A stretch of DNA of 64,000 nt from Streptococcus mitis (GTDB lineage: Bacteria; Bacillota; Bacilli; Lactobacillales; Streptococcaceae). Shown here piece after piece: positions 1 to 8,641 of this stretch. The DNA lies in NCBI RefSeq assembly GCF_000722705.1, contig NZ_JPFW01000009.1, forward strand, positions 62,001 to 126,000, in the 5' to 3' direction. A program made the position numbers and the translations under genes. The notes beneath the pieces are model-generated. The model ran no database searches. It was not told the DNA's origin and was given only the letters and a program-made list of their open reading frames with translations. Within the stretch, counting starts at the first letter, position 1; each line of letters opens with the position of its first letter.

Positions 1-671
1 AATTCTTCACCTTGCACTTTGTCCCATTTAGTATCCAAAATCTTTTTTACAATAAGTGAAGCAGAAAACAGACCTGCTATTATACTTGAAATCCATCTAA
101 TTATTTTATCACTCAATATTTGACGAGCGTTTTTTATCTTTCCTGTTTTGAATATTGTTTGCAGATTTTTTAGCTTCTCATTAGATAAAGCTGACAAAGC
201 ACCCTTCACTTTTTCTTGTTCTTTTGAAGTCACACCTTGTGTATTTATCACGAACATGGCTAGTTTATTTTTCCCACTCCCCTTATACGCATAGTAATTC
301 CATATATCTATCCCCATATTCATATTTGTTGGTTTCCGTTCAAAAGAAAAAATGTACGGCTCGAATATACCAATACAACCTATAATAACAAAATAAATAA
401 TATATAAAATTGTAGCTATATTTAGTTGATTAAAAGGAGCGGATGATTCTACAAATAAACCGGTTAAAAAAATAATCCATGCTGTGAGAGTATTGATAGA
501 TATCAATAAATTTACTTGCAAAACTGATATTTTTTTGTACTTTTTCATATCACTATCTGACAACTCCAGCCAGGATACGCTATCATCAATACTACGTTCA
601 AAAATACGCTTATATTTAAAAAACCATACAATACAAACAGTAGTGAATACAACTAACAATAAAATAAACAT
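1..671 (-). CDS. Hypothetical membrane protein, cut by the left window edge
   Basis: The frame is open from an ATG at 669-671 to base 1, so the C-terminus lies outside the window. About 223 residues are visible. The first ~18 residues are very hydrophobic, and two more hydrophobic stretches follow around residues 55-70 and 85-100, so it should sit in the membrane. The rest is polar and lysine-rich. A GAAGAAGGG ribosome site lies just upstream and overlaps the stop of the broken XRE regulator at 687-861, which suggests a former regulator/membrane-protein operon. The family is not recognised. The region is AT-rich and belongs to the accessory DNA next to rpsI. Confidence 0.6.
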   Translation of the reverse strand, partial: MFILLLVVFTTVCIVWFFKYKRIFERSIDDSVSWLELSDSDMKKYKKISVLQVNLLISINTLTAWIIFLTGLFVESSAPFNQLNIATILYIIYFVIIGCIGIFEPYIFSFERKPTNMNMGIDIWNYYAYKGSGKNKLAMFVINTQGVTSKEQEKVKGALSALSNEKLKNLQTIFKTGKIKNARQILSDKIIRWISSIIAGLFSASLIVKKILDTKWDKVQGEE

Positions 672-686
672 TTTCAAACCCTTCTT

Positions 687-861
687 CTAATACTTCATAC
701 GGATAAATTTTTCCAATCTGATTTCAAATACTTCTGATAGCCTAACTACATACTTAAAGCTAGCATTCTTAAGTACTTCTTTCTCCCATCCTATTGATAC
801 TATTCCAATAATTTTATTTGGCAATGATATTCTTTCAGATAAAGCCAAATGTTAAATCCAT
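687..861 (-). pseudogene. Broken XRE-type helix-turn-helix regulator
   Basis: A GGAGG at 866-870 precedes an ATG at 859-861, but that frame stops after eight codons. The neighbouring frame continues to a TAG at 687-689 and reads like the second half of an XRE DNA-binding domain: a WEKE segment, then KYVVRLSEVFEIRLEKFIR, as in the C-terminal helices of such repressors. The first helices are shortened, so an internal deletion or frameshift has destroyed the gene. It directly precedes the membrane protein gene at 1-671, a common regulator/membrane-partner arrangement. The family assignment rests on a short stretch. Confidence 0.5.
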
Positions 862-942
862 TTTACCTCCAGAACAATGAATATTTGTCTCCTCAATCCT
901 AAGATCCATGTGTACGGTAATTTTTATATATATATGGAAATG

Positions 943-1083
943 TTAACCACATCTATCACAGACTTCATCTTTTTCTAGTTCATAATATGTATCCCATCCT
1001 GAACCTTTTTCCAAGGTACGACTTGAAAAAGCATACATTTTTGGAGAAGGAAACACGCTTTCACAAGAGCATGTATCGGTCAT
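943..1083 (-). CDS. Small cysteine-containing ORF, 46 aa
   Basis: An ATG at 1081-1083 opens 46 codons to a TAA at 943-945. The peptide has a CSC motif at residues 5-7 and ends in CDRCG, so four cysteines could bind a metal as in small zinc ribbons. No strong ribosome site is visible upstream (AGAG at moderate distance). Function unknown. It may be a remnant of a larger accessory gene. Confidence 0.3.
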   Translation of the reverse strand: MTDTCSCESVFPSPKMYAFSSRTLEKGSGWDTYYELEKDEVCDRCG

Positions 1084-1337
1084 ATTTTATTTAACTCTAG
1101 AAATATTCATTCGTCTAATAATAAATATATCATATTTCACAATAAATGAGTACTATCAAAGATACATTTTCTTTCAGATCCCCCTTTTCACTTGATCACT
1201 TATTGTTGCTTAGATTTATCAAGAACAATCAGATTTGTATCAATTTCAAGTATCACCTAGTTACAAAAATTTGGGGTGAACAGAAAAAGCATCCTGTATT
1301 TTTGATACGAAATGCATTCAATAAATGTAAATAAGTT
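1084..1337. other. AT-rich gap without recognisable gene
   Basis: This stretch separates the small cysteine ORF from the left attachment repeat. A 62-codon plus-strand frame (1146-1334) exists but has no ribosome site and no familiar features. I see no RNA gene or transposase trace. Confidence 0.4.
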
Positions 1338-1396
1338 TTAACGTTTACTAAATTGTGATGCTTTACGAGCTTTTTTCAAGCCTGGTTTGACACGGT
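1338..1396 (-). repeat. Left copy of the rpsI 3'-end attachment site
   Basis: Read on the minus strand, this segment encodes [17 protein letters not shown] followed by TAA, the C-terminal end of ribosomal protein S9. The 23 bases at 1351-1373 are identical to 2743-2765 at the real rpsI 3' end, with further similarity (TTAACGTTT) beside the core. Upstream of the KPGLKK part the sequence is unrelated to rpsI. This is the pattern left by an element that integrates in the 3' end of rpsI, so this copy is the distal att site. A short hairpin with a T-run on the plus strand follows at 1438-1459. Confidence 0.8.
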
Positions 1397-1508
1397 TTGA
1401 TTTCAAGTAATCTATAAATAGCTTTACATCAAAATTTAGCAGACTTGTACTGCTTTTTTATTTCAAAAAAATTGAATAAGTTTGTTTGAAATAGGAAATT
1501 TATCATCC

Positions 1509-1889
1509 CTATAAAGAGCCATCTAAATATTTACTTAGCCGATCATTTATAAAGCTGGTTGCTACACTTTTAATTACTTCCAAAGTCATAGGTAGAGCAT
1601 TTTCTTTGATATTATTCTTAGTCCTATTCCACATACTGTTTTCTCTTATTTTATCTAGAAAATCATGCCCCTCCCAAGTCAAAGCACCAACACTAAAAAA
1701 ATAGATTTCATCACTAGCATACGTTGGTTTATAACTTTTTATTAAACCCGCTTCAAACAACAAGTCGCAATGGTATGCTATTGTTTCTACATCATATCCG
1801 TCAATTTGTAAATTAATCAACCCAGTTGATCTATACTCATCCTCAATTTTAAAAAGTATCAAACGGCATAAATCCATATCTCTCTTCAT
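1509..1889 (-). CDS. DUF2513 family protein
   Basis: The start is taken at the ATG of MKRDMDLCR (1887-1889), which has an AGAGG eight bases upstream. A longer frame to 1958 has no ribosome site. The 126-residue protein has DUF2513 features: the MKRDMDL start, a HCDLLFEAGLI segment and LTWEGHDFLDKIRENSMWN. DUF2513 proteins are common in phages and integrative elements of Firmicutes and their role is unknown. The gene lies between the two att repeats, head to head with the truncated integrase. The C-terminal part (about residues 95-126) is helical and hydrophobic, as usual in the family. Confidence 0.75.
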   Translation of the reverse strand: MKRDMDLCRLILFKIEDEYRSTGLINLQIDGYDVETIAYHCDLLFEAGLIKSYKPTYASDEIYFFSVGALTWEGHDFLDKIRENSMWNRTKNNIKENALPMTLEVIKSVATSFINDRLSKYLDGSL

Positions 1890-1923
1890 CTTAATAACCT
1901 CTACACAGTGACATATATTCATA

Positions 1924-2619
1924 GTGTACAACTTATTAATAGAAGGGTCAAGTGGCAAAGAGTCAAAGAGAGAGGAAGATTTATATCTAACTCACGAACA
2001 ACTACAAGAATGGTTCTCAGCATTTCAAAAAGATTTAGATAATGATAAAATAACCCTTAAAGATTATGTCCTATTTTATCTCACTTTTTTCTTAGGAGAT
2101 AGGAAATCCGAAAGCTATGCTTTGCAATGGAAACACATTAACATCAAGAAACAGGAAATTCAATTGGTTCAAGCCTTAGATAAATATAAAAATGTAAAAT
2201 CTACAAAAGGGAACAAGAAAACAACTTTTCAAATCCCTATTGAACTAACTGAATTGCTCCAATCTTGGAAAAAGCAACAAAAAACTGAGCTGGCAAAATT
2301 TGGTATTATTCAATCTGATGAACAATATGTCTTTACTTATATCGATATGAAGGGTAACGTTAATAGCCCTCTACACTCTGATTATCTTAATAATAAAATG
2401 AAATCTGTCAAACACCGTCATAAGGAACTGGCACACGCTACACCTCACAAATTACGCCATACAGGCGCAACTCTAGCTAAACAAGCAGGAACTTCACTTG
2501 AAGCTATTTCAGAGGCACTTACGCATAGCGATACCCTTACAACAAAGACTTATGTCAATACTTCGAATGTTATTCCAATGGCTGTTGGAGAGATTGCCTA
2601 TCGTAATCTTAAAAAGTAA
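1924..2619 (+). pseudogene. Tyrosine recombinase (integrase), N-terminus lost
   Basis: The recognisable part begins near 1960 (KREEDLYLTHEQLQEW) and runs to the stop at 2619. It contains the whole catalytic domain: the first Arg in GDRKSE, HKLRHT with the second Arg, the His in LTHSD, and the nucleophile Tyr in TKTYVN. The arm-binding and core-binding N-terminal domains (about 150 residues in full-length relatives) are missing. The first ~12 residues of the open frame come from unrelated DNA that overlaps the 5' side of the DUF2513 gene. It is adjacent to rpsI, its expected target, and to a row of GGTGTGAA repeats. It is unlikely to be active without its DNA-binding domain. Confidence 0.85.
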
Positions 2620-2620
2620 T

Positions 2621-2691
2621 GGTGTGAATTTGGTGTGAAAAGTGGTGTGAATTTTGCTAAAAATCATCAAAAAAACACCCCATGGTGTGAA
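2621..2691 (+). repeat. Four GGTGTGAA direct repeats (candidate integrase arm sites)
   Basis: GGTGTGAA occurs at 2621-2628, 2632-2639, 2644-2651 and 2684-2691, between the integrase stop and the att core. The first three are spaced 11 and 12 bp apart. A GGTGT in the opposite sense (ACACC, 2675-2679) forms an inverted pair with the last. Clustered short repeats between int and the crossover core are typical arm-type binding sites of tyrosine recombinases. Confidence 0.6.
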
Positions 2692-2729
2692 CCATGAAGC
2701 GCTTTGAAACGTTGATATAATCGTATTGA

Positions 2730-3122
2730 TTAACGTTTTGAGAATTGTGATGCTTTACGAGCTTTCTTAAGACCTGGTTTCTTACGTTCAACTTTACGTG
2801 AGTCACGTGTAAGAAGTCCTGCGCGTTTCAATGAATCGCGGAAGTCTGGGTCTACTTGAAGAAGGGCACGAGCGATACCGTGACGGATAGCTCCTGATTG
2901 ACCTGCGTATCCACCACCTACAACGTTAACGAAAACGTCGTATGAACCTGCAGTTGAAGTAACTGCGAATGGTTGGTTGATTACAAGACGAAGGTCAGCG
3001 TGTGGGATGTACTCTTCAACATCTTTTTTGTTAACAGTGATTTTACCAGTTCCTGGAACAAGGCGAACGCGTGCAACAGCGTTTTTACGACGTCCAGTAC
3101 CTGCATATTGTGCTTGTGACAT
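2730..3122 (-). CDS. rpsI: 30S ribosomal protein S9 (uS9)
   Basis: 130 residues, normal length for bacterial S9. It begins [20 protein letters not shown] and ends [17 protein letters not shown], the C-terminal tail that reaches toward the P-site tRNA. It is co-transcribed with rplM, 18 bp upstream, from the promoter near 3702-3731. Its 3' end contains the att core (2743-2765), so the last codons are the integration target. The insertion keeps the reading frame intact. No terminator is obvious directly downstream, probably because the element displaced it. Confidence 0.98.
   Translation of the reverse strand: MSQAQYAGTGRRKNAVARVRLVPGTGKITVNKKDVEEYIPHADLRLVINQPFAVTSTAGSYDVFVNVVGGGYAGQSGAIRHGIARALLQVDPDFRDSLKRAGLLTRDSRKVERKKPGLKKARKASQFSKR
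2743..2765 (-). repeat. Right attachment core inside rpsI
   Basis: These 23 bases are repeated exactly at 1351-1373. The pair brackets about 1.4 kb holding the DUF2513 gene, the truncated integrase and the arm repeats. Confidence 0.8.
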
Positions 3123-3140
3123 ACTTTATTGTTCCTTTCC

Positions 3141-3587
3141 TTAGATAAGTCCTGAAATATCAAGAACTTCTGGTTGTTGTGCAGCGTGAGTGTGCTCAGC
3201 TCCAACAAATACTTTCAACTTCATACCTTGAGCGCGTCCAAGAGTATTGTGTGGAAGCATACCTTTAACTGATTTCTCAATCAAACGTACTGCATTTTTA
3301 GAACGAAGTTCACCTGCAGAGATTTGTTTCAATCCACCTGGGTGGTTTGAGTGAGTGTAGTAGATTTTATCAGTTGCTTTTTTACCAGTCAATTTAACTT
3401 TTTCAGCATTGATAACAATCACAAAGTCACCTGTATCAGTGTGTGGTGTAAATGTTGGTTTGTTTTTTCCGCGAAGTACGCTAGCAACTACTGCAGAAAG
3501 ACGTCCAAGTGGTACATCAGTTGCGTCAACTACGTACCATTTACGTTCAACTTGGCCTGGTTTAGCCATAAATGTTGTTTTGTTCAT
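3141..3587 (-). CDS. rplM: 50S ribosomal protein L13 (uL13)
   Basis: 148 residues, full length. It reads [20 protein letters not shown] at the start, with conserved [33 protein letters not shown] and [11 protein letters not shown] segments. L13 is an early 23S rRNA-binding assembly protein. The start has a TAGGAGAAATC ribosome site. It is the first gene of the rplM-rpsI operon, preceded by an L13 leader that allows feedback control. Downstream rpsI follows after 18 bp. Confidence 0.98.
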   Translation of the reverse strand: MNKTTFMAKPGQVERKWYVVDATDVPLGRLSAVVASVLRGKNKPTFTPHTDTGDFVIVINAEKVKLTGKKATDKIYYTHSNHPGGLKQISAGELRSKNAVRLIEKSVKGMLPHNTLGRAQGMKLKVFVGAEHTHAAQQPEVLDISGLI

Positions 3588-3601
3588 GATTTCTCCTATA
3601 T

Positions 3602-3698
3602 ATAGTTCGATTTTTGTTTACGGTGATGGGTGTTCCTTCCCATCGAAAAGTATTTGGAAGGTTCCGGGGCCTTTCAAATGGGGTAAACAATACCGCCT
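3602..3698 (-). promoter_or_regulatory. Ribosomal protein L13 leader
   Basis: The rplM 5' UTR is about 100 nt and strongly structured. On the minus strand it begins GTTTACCCCATTTGAAAGGCC, has a central GGTTCC/GGAACC-rich part and a CGATGGGAAGGAACACCCATC hairpin, then a GTAAAC that pairs back with GTTTAC. This is the pattern of the Firmicute L13 leader, to which L13 binds to limit its own synthesis. Confidence 0.75.
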
Positions 3699-3701
3699 AC
3701 T

Positions 3702-3731
3702 ATAATACCAAATTTCACCCCTAAAAGTCAA
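3702..3731 (-). promoter_or_regulatory. rplM-rpsI promoter
   Basis: Minus-strand TTGACT (3726-3731), an 18-bp spacer and TATTAT (3702-3707) lie directly upstream of the L13 leader. Confidence 0.7.
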
Positions 3732-3775
3732 TAGATATGAAAAATATTTTTCTGAATTCCACTCTTTTTATCTCT

Positions 3776-3797
3776 AAAAAACCTCGCTTTCGCGAGG
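3776..3797 (-). terminator. Rho-independent terminator of the ABC-2 operon
   Basis: CCTCGC-GAAA-GCGAGG followed by six T on the minus strand, five bases after the permease stop codon. Confidence 0.85.
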
Positions 3798-3802
3798 CTC
3801 TT

Positions 3803-5002
3803 CTATTTATAAGATAAGGCACGTTTAAAGGTTTTCCAAGGACCTAAATCATCTGTTTGCAGAACGAGGCTAGCATACATACGTCCGATAAAGACTGTTG
3901 CCGTTACTGCAAAAGCAATCGTAATAGCAAGCGAAATCCAAGCTTCTAACCCATTTGCATAACCATTAATAGCTCTAAACGGCATGAAGAAAGTCGAAAT
4001 AAAGGGAATATATGAACCAATCTTCAAGATGAGATTGTCACCAGCTGCACCTAGAGCTGTCACTCCAAAAAAACCACCTATAATCAAAATCATCAAAGGC
4101 GACAAGGCTTTTCCTGAATCCTCAGGACGAGAAACCATAGAACCTAGGAAGGCTGCTAAAACAACGTACATAAAGAGGCTAACCAAGACAAACAATAAGG
4201 TGTTGAGCGAGAAAGCCTCTCCTATATGGTTTAAAATACCAGATTGTGCCAAGATTGGTAGGTCTTTAAAGAGAAGAATGGCAGCAAGTCCACCCACGAC
4301 GTAAATGCCAATATGGGTCAAAATAACAAGAAGCAGAGCCAGCATGCGAGCGTAGAAATAATGACTAGCTCGGATACTAGAGAAGACCACCTCCATAATT
4401 TTGGTTCCTTTCTCGCTAGCCACTTCCTGAGCAGTGACACTAGCATAGGTAATCAAAATCATATAAAGGAAGAAACCAAGCCCTGCGGCCGCAAAGGTTT
4501 GAATCATTTTTTTATTTTCCTTGGATTCATCAATTTTCTCCGTAAAGTTAACTGTTTGTTCCAAGCGTTTTTCCTGTTCTTGGGACAAATTAGCCGCCGA
4601 GCGATTGAGTTGGTATTGCAGTTCGTTGAGCTTATTGGTTACTGCTAGCTTGATGCCTGTTTCAAGAGAAGTTTCACCATGATAGACGGCCTTGAGGACG
4701 CTGTCCTCTTGGTCAATGGTTAGGTAACCCTTGATTTTCTCATCTTTGATAGCAGCTTGGGCACTGGCTTCATCCTGATAATCAAAGTTGATACCATTGG
4801 TACCCTTGAGCCCATCTTCCACAGATGGCACAGTTGTTACTACTGCTATCTTACTATTCTTGGCCATAGAAGACCCTTGGAGATAGCCAATTCCTACAGA
4901 TAAGGCTAAAAAGAGGAACGGCGAAATCACCATAAAGAAGAAACTCCACGATTTGACATGTCGAAGATAGGTTTCTTTCATTACAACCCACATATTTCTC
5001 AT
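3803..5002 (-). CDS. ABC-2 type exporter permease (NatB-like)
   Basis: 399 residues. One membrane segment near residues 21-42, a long external domain to about residue 165 rich in Gln/Glu/Lys, then about six membrane segments to the C-terminus. This is the layout of NatB/ABC-2 permeases. It overlaps the ATPase gene upstream by four bases, so the two are translationally coupled and form one exporter. Family members move sodium, drugs or peptides; the substrate cannot be told from sequence. Confidence 0.85.
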   Translation of the reverse strand: MRNMWVVMKETYLRHVKSWSFFFMVISPFLFLALSVGIGYLQGSSMAKNSKIAVVTTVPSVEDGLKGTNGINFDYQDEASAQAAIKDEKIKGYLTIDQEDSVLKAVYHGETSLETGIKLAVTNKLNELQYQLNRSAANLSQEQEKRLEQTVNFTEKIDESKENKKMIQTFAAAGLGFFLYMILITYASVTAQEVASEKGTKIMEVVFSSIRASHYFYARMLALLLVILTHIGIYVVGGLAAILLFKDLPILAQSGILNHIGEAFSLNTLLFVLVSLFMYVVLAAFLGSMVSRPEDSGKALSPLMILIIGGFFGVTALGAAGDNLILKIGSYIPFISTFFMPFRAINGYANGLEAWISLAITIAFAVTATVFIGRMYASLVLQTDDLGPWKTFKRALSYK

Positions 5003-5892
5003 ACTTCCACCCCTGATTCTAGTTTAAAGATTTCATCGATTGTTGGCGCTTGCTGGTCAAAGGTTGCGATGTATTGCCCCTGAGTCAAGATTGGGAAGAG
5101 TTCCCTTCCAGCGCTCTCATCCTCCAATATCAATTTCCAACTGCCTTGTTTGGTCAAGCTCACCTGTTTGACATGAGGAAGATTTTCCAATTCTTCCTTG
5201 CTTCGTTCACTTGAAACAAAGAGACGCGTTTTCCCGTATTGGTTGCGAACATCCTGAACTGGTCCATGCAAGACCACACGGCCATCTCGAATCATGAGAA
5301 TATCGTCACAAAGCTCCTCGACGTTGGTCATGACATGGTCAGAAAAGATAATGGTTGCTCCGCGCTCTTTTTCCTGAAAAATAACTTGCTTGAGCAATTC
5401 AGTATTAACTGGATCCAATCCACTGAAAGGCTCATCCAAAATAATCAAGTCTGGCTCATGAATCAGAGTAATAATGAGCTGAATCTTCTGCTGATTTCCT
5501 TTTGACAGACTCTTGATTTTATCAGTCAGCTTCCCTTTCACTTCCAACTTCTTCATCCATTGAGGGAGTTTTTCCTTGATTTCCTTAGCATCCATACCTT
5601 TTAGAGTCGCCAAGTAACGAACTTGTTCAAGGACTGTCAATTTAGGCATGAGACTGCGTTCTTCAGGCAGATAGCCAATCCGAGTGTAGGTCTCCTGACG
5701 AATATCCTGACCATCCAGACTAATTTCTCCTTGATATTCTAAAAACTTCAAAATACTGTGGAAAATCGTTGTCTTCCCAGCACCATTTTTCCCGACTAAT
5801 CCCAAAATACGACCTGGTCGCGCTTGAAAGTCAATACCAAACAAAACTTGCTTAGGTCCAAAACTTTTCTCTAGACTTCTTACTTCTAGCAT
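4999..5892 (-). CDS. ABC transporter ATP-binding protein (NatA-like)
   Basis: 297 residues. Walker A GKNGAGKTT near residues 35-43, a signature LSKGNQQK near 128, Walker B LIILDEPFSGLD near 148-160, and a switch His in SDHVM. The C-terminal ~80 residues form the extension usual in ABC-2 exporters. It pairs with the permease that follows with a four-base overlap. The start has a strong GGAGGTGAAAG ribosome site, and a good promoter lies 28 bp upstream. Confidence 0.9.
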   Translation of the reverse strand: MLEVRSLEKSFGPKQVLFGIDFQARPGRILGLVGKNGAGKTTIFHSILKFLEYQGEISLDGQDIRQETYTRIGYLPEERSLMPKLTVLEQVRYLATLKGMDAKEIKEKLPQWMKKLEVKGKLTDKIKSLSKGNQQKIQLIITLIHEPDLIILDEPFSGLDPVNTELLKQVIFQEKERGATIIFSDHVMTNVEELCDDILMIRDGRVVLHGPVQDVRNQYGKTRLFVSSERSKEELENLPHVKQVSLTKQGSWKLILEDESAGRELFPILTQGQYIATFDQQAPTIDEIFKLESGVEV

Positions 5893-5919
5893 CTTTCACC
5901 TCCGAAATGTCTTGCACTC

Positions 5920-5948
5920 ATTATACTCCTTTTTGATAGCATTTACAA
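5920..5948 (-). promoter_or_regulatory. Promoter of the ABC-2 exporter operon
   Basis: Minus strand TTGTAA (5943-5948), 17-bp spacer, TATAAT (5920-5925). Confidence 0.75.
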
Positions 5949-6093
5949 TGATTTCTGTCCATTTTTATCATCCTCATTTTAGTAAAAAATCTTAGGGTGC
6001 TTTGAGTTATGAGTACATTATACACTGGTAAACTCCAATTTATCTTCTCTGTTCCTCAACTGTCTATTTTTGATCCTGAATTGTTATTTGAAA

Positions 6094-6120
6094 AGCAAAA
6101 ATCCACCCCGAAGGATGGAT
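6094..6120 (-). terminator. Terminator after pheT
   Basis: Minus-strand ATCCATCC-TTCG-GGGTGGAT followed by a T-run, a few bases after the pheT stop. Confidence 0.85.
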
Positions 6121-6127
6121 TGATAAG

Positions 6128-8533
6128 TTAACGCACTTCTGCATTGACTTTTTCTTCAAGAGACGCTTGGATTTTTTCCATGTAGCGTGCGACTTCTTCA
6201 TCCGTTAAGCTATCTTCTGGATTTTGGAAAGTCAAGCTATAAGCCATTGACTTCATACCAAGTCCCAATTTTTCACCTGAGAAGACGTCAAAGAGTTTGA
6301 TATCTGTCAAACGTTTCACGCCTGCAGCTTGGATAGCGTCTACAACTTCTTGATGAGTGACTTCTGCCTTGAGGAGTAGAGCCACGTCACGGCTGACTGC
6401 TGGGAATTTGGTGATTTCCACAAATGGATTAGCAGGTTGAAGCGCAGTTTCGATAGCTGAAAGGTTGAGCTCAGCTACATACGTTTCTGGAATATCGTAA
6501 GCCTTAGCAGTGACTGGGTGTACTTGACCAAGGAAACCAAGAACTTGATCACCGAGTGAAATCATAGCTGTACGACCTGGGTGAAGGCTAGCGATTTCAG
6601 ATGTTGCCGTATAGGTTACTTGGAGTCCCAAACGAGCAAAGAGGGCTTCAAGGATTCCCTTAGCATAGAAGAAATCAACTGGAACTGCTACTGTTTGGAA
6701 ATCTTTTTCAGCAACCAAGCCTGTCAAGGCAAAGGCAAAGCTGTTGATCTCATTTGGAAGTTCTTCTTTTGGATTGCCAGTTTGTTCAAAGACTTTTCCA
6801 ATCTCATAAAGGGCCAAGTTTTTATTCTTACGAGCCACGTTGTAAGCAACTGTATCTAGGATACCTGAGATCATATTTTGACGGAGGACAGAACGATCCA
6901 CGGTCATTGGCCACATGAGTTCAGTAAGGTTACTTGGTTGAGCTGTGAACTCTACTGCTTTTTCAGGAGTTGTTAGAGCATAGGTGATGATTTCTGTCAA
7001 ACCTGCTCCTTCAGCAATGGTACGAACTTGACGGCGGAGTTTTTGTGTCGCAGTCAATTCACCAGCTGTACCGTCATCTTTTGGAAGGCTGGTTGGCAAG
7101 CGGTCATAACCATAGATACGAGCGATTTCTTCAAAGAGGTCTGCCTCGATTGTGATATCCCAACGGCGACGTGGGACGCTGACTGTAAAGCTGTCTGCAT
7201 TTCCAGAAAGACCAAAGCCAAGACGACGGAAGACATCTTCGACATCAGCATAAGAAAGATCAGTTCCGAGGACACGGTTAACATCAGCAAGAGTTGAAGA
7301 AACTTCCACATCAGAGGTATCAAGCTCACCCGCTGAAACGATACCTTTACGCACCGTCGCACCTGCAAGTTCTGCAATCATGCTAGCCGCAGCTTCAAGG
7401 GCTTCGTTAACAGTTGCCACATTGATACCTTTTTCAAAGCGAGAAGACGATTCTGAACGAAGGTTCAGGCGACCACTTGTCTTACGGATAGATTTGCCAT
7501 TGAAAACAGCAGCTTCAAGGACAACACGACTAGATTTTTCAGAGATTTCTGTTGCTTGACCACCCATAACACCTGCAAGAGCTACTGGCTTGTCTGCGAC
7601 AGTGATAACTAAGTCATTCACGTCCAAGTCACGTTCTTCCCCATCTAGAGTCACTATTTTTTCACCAGCACGCGCTTCACGTACACGGATGTCACTCCCT
7701 TCAAAGGTATCCAAGTCAAAGGCATGCATTGGTTGACCAAAGTAGAGAAGGATGTAGTTTGTCACGTCCACTACGTTATTGATGGGACGGATTCCTTCGT
7801 TCATGAGAAGGTTTTGCAACCATTGTGGACTTGGTGCGATAGTAACATTGTCCAAGATACGAGCGGCATAGTAAGGCGCCTTGTCTGTCTCAATGCTGAC
7901 AGAAAGGGCATCTGCTGCAGCTTGGTCAGTTTCTGAAAGAGTAAATTCTTTAAAGTTGACTGCCTTATCATAGATGGCTGCAACTTCGTGAGCTACTCCA
8001 CGCATAGAAAGGGCATCCGCACGGTTTGGTGTGATAGAAAGTTCGATGATTTCATCATCCAAGTCTAGATATGAGAAGACTTCCTCACCTGGAACGGCAT
8101 TTTCTGGCAAGATTTGGATGCCATCTGCGAATTCCTTTGGTACAACTGAGTCAGAAATGCCCAATTCACCAAGTGAACAAATCATACCAAGTGACTCCAG
8201 ACCGCGGATTTTCCCTTTTTTGATCTTGTAGTTGTCAGCGATGCGAGCTCCTGGAAGAGCCACCATAACCTTGATACCAGCACGCACATTTGGGGCACCA
8301 CAAACGATTTGACGAGCTTCTTCTTCGCCAACGTTAACCTGACAAACATGGAGGTGAGTTTCTGGCACATCTTCACAAGCCAAGACCTCACCGACGACAA
8401 TTTTCGAGAGACCAGCAGCTGGTGATTCCACACCTTCGACCTCGATCCCTGTAGTTGACATTTTTTCAGCCAACTCTTGTGATGGCACATCAATGTCCAC
8501 CAATTCTTTTAACCATTTATAAGATACAAGCAT
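6128..8533 (-). CDS. pheT: Phenylalanyl-tRNA synthetase beta subunit
   Basis: 801 residues, full length. The N-terminus holds the EMAP-II-like tRNA-binding domain (about 40-150, with [10 protein letters not shown] and [11 protein letters not shown]). B3/B4 editing and B5 domains fill the middle ([15 protein letters not shown], then SVPRRRWDI). The C-terminal ferredoxin-like anticodon-binding domain includes [12 protein letters not shown] and ends near residue 797. PheT pairs with PheS to form the (alpha-beta)2 enzyme that charges tRNA-Phe. It lies 108 bp after pheS and shares its T-box leader. In S. pneumoniae, as I recall, an acetyltransferase gene sits between the two; none is present here. 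Confidence 0.98.
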   Translation of the reverse strand: MLVSYKWLKELVDIDVPSQELAEKMSTTGIEVEGVESPAAGLSKIVVGEVLACEDVPETHLHVCQVNVGEEEARQIVCGAPNVRAGIKVMVALPGARIADNYKIKKGKIRGLESLGMICSLGELGISDSVVPKEFADGIQILPENAVPGEEVFSYLDLDDEIIELSITPNRADALSMRGVAHEVAAIYDKAVNFKEFTLSETDQAAADALSVSIETDKAPYYAARILDNVTIAPSPQWLQNLLMNEGIRPINNVVDVTNYILLYFGQPMHAFDLDTFEGSDIRVREARAGEKIVTLDGEERDLDVNDLVITVADKPVALAGVMGGQATEISEKSSRVVLEAAVFNGKSIRKTSGRLNLRSESSSRFEKGINVATVNEALEAAASMIAELAGATVRKGIVSAGELDTSDVEVSSTLADVNRVLGTDLSYADVEDVFRRLGFGLSGNADSFTVSVPRRRWDITIEADLFEEIARIYGYDRLPTSLPKDDGTAGELTATQKLRRQVRTIAEGAGLTEIITYALTTPEKAVEFTAQPSNLTELMWPMTVDRSVLRQNMISGILDTVAYNVARKNKNLALYEIGKVFEQTGNPKEELPNEINSFAFALTGLVAEKDFQTVAVPVDFFYAKGILEALFARLGLQVTYTATSEIASLHPGRTAMISLGDQVLGFLGQVHPVTAKAYDIPETYVAELNLSAIETALQPANPFVEITKFPAVSRDVALLLKAEVTHQEVVDAIQAAGVKRLTDIKLFDVFSGEKLGLGMKSMAYSLTFQNPEDSLTDEEVARYMEKIQASLEEKVNAEVR

Positions 8534-8641
8534 AATTCTGATTGTAAGATCTCACCAAGTGGGACCTTTTCAATTCCTTTCTTTTTCTTCGAGTCAGCCC
8601 TTACCATTTACCTGACTAGGACTGTATTACATGTTTCAATC

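Noticed and set aside
1146-1334. 62-codon plus-strand frame
   Set aside because: No ribosome site, no family features, and it ends at the att copy. Likely chance.
3351-3705. Plus-strand frames across rplM and its leader
   Set aside because: They oppose a certain ribosomal gene and its structured leader.
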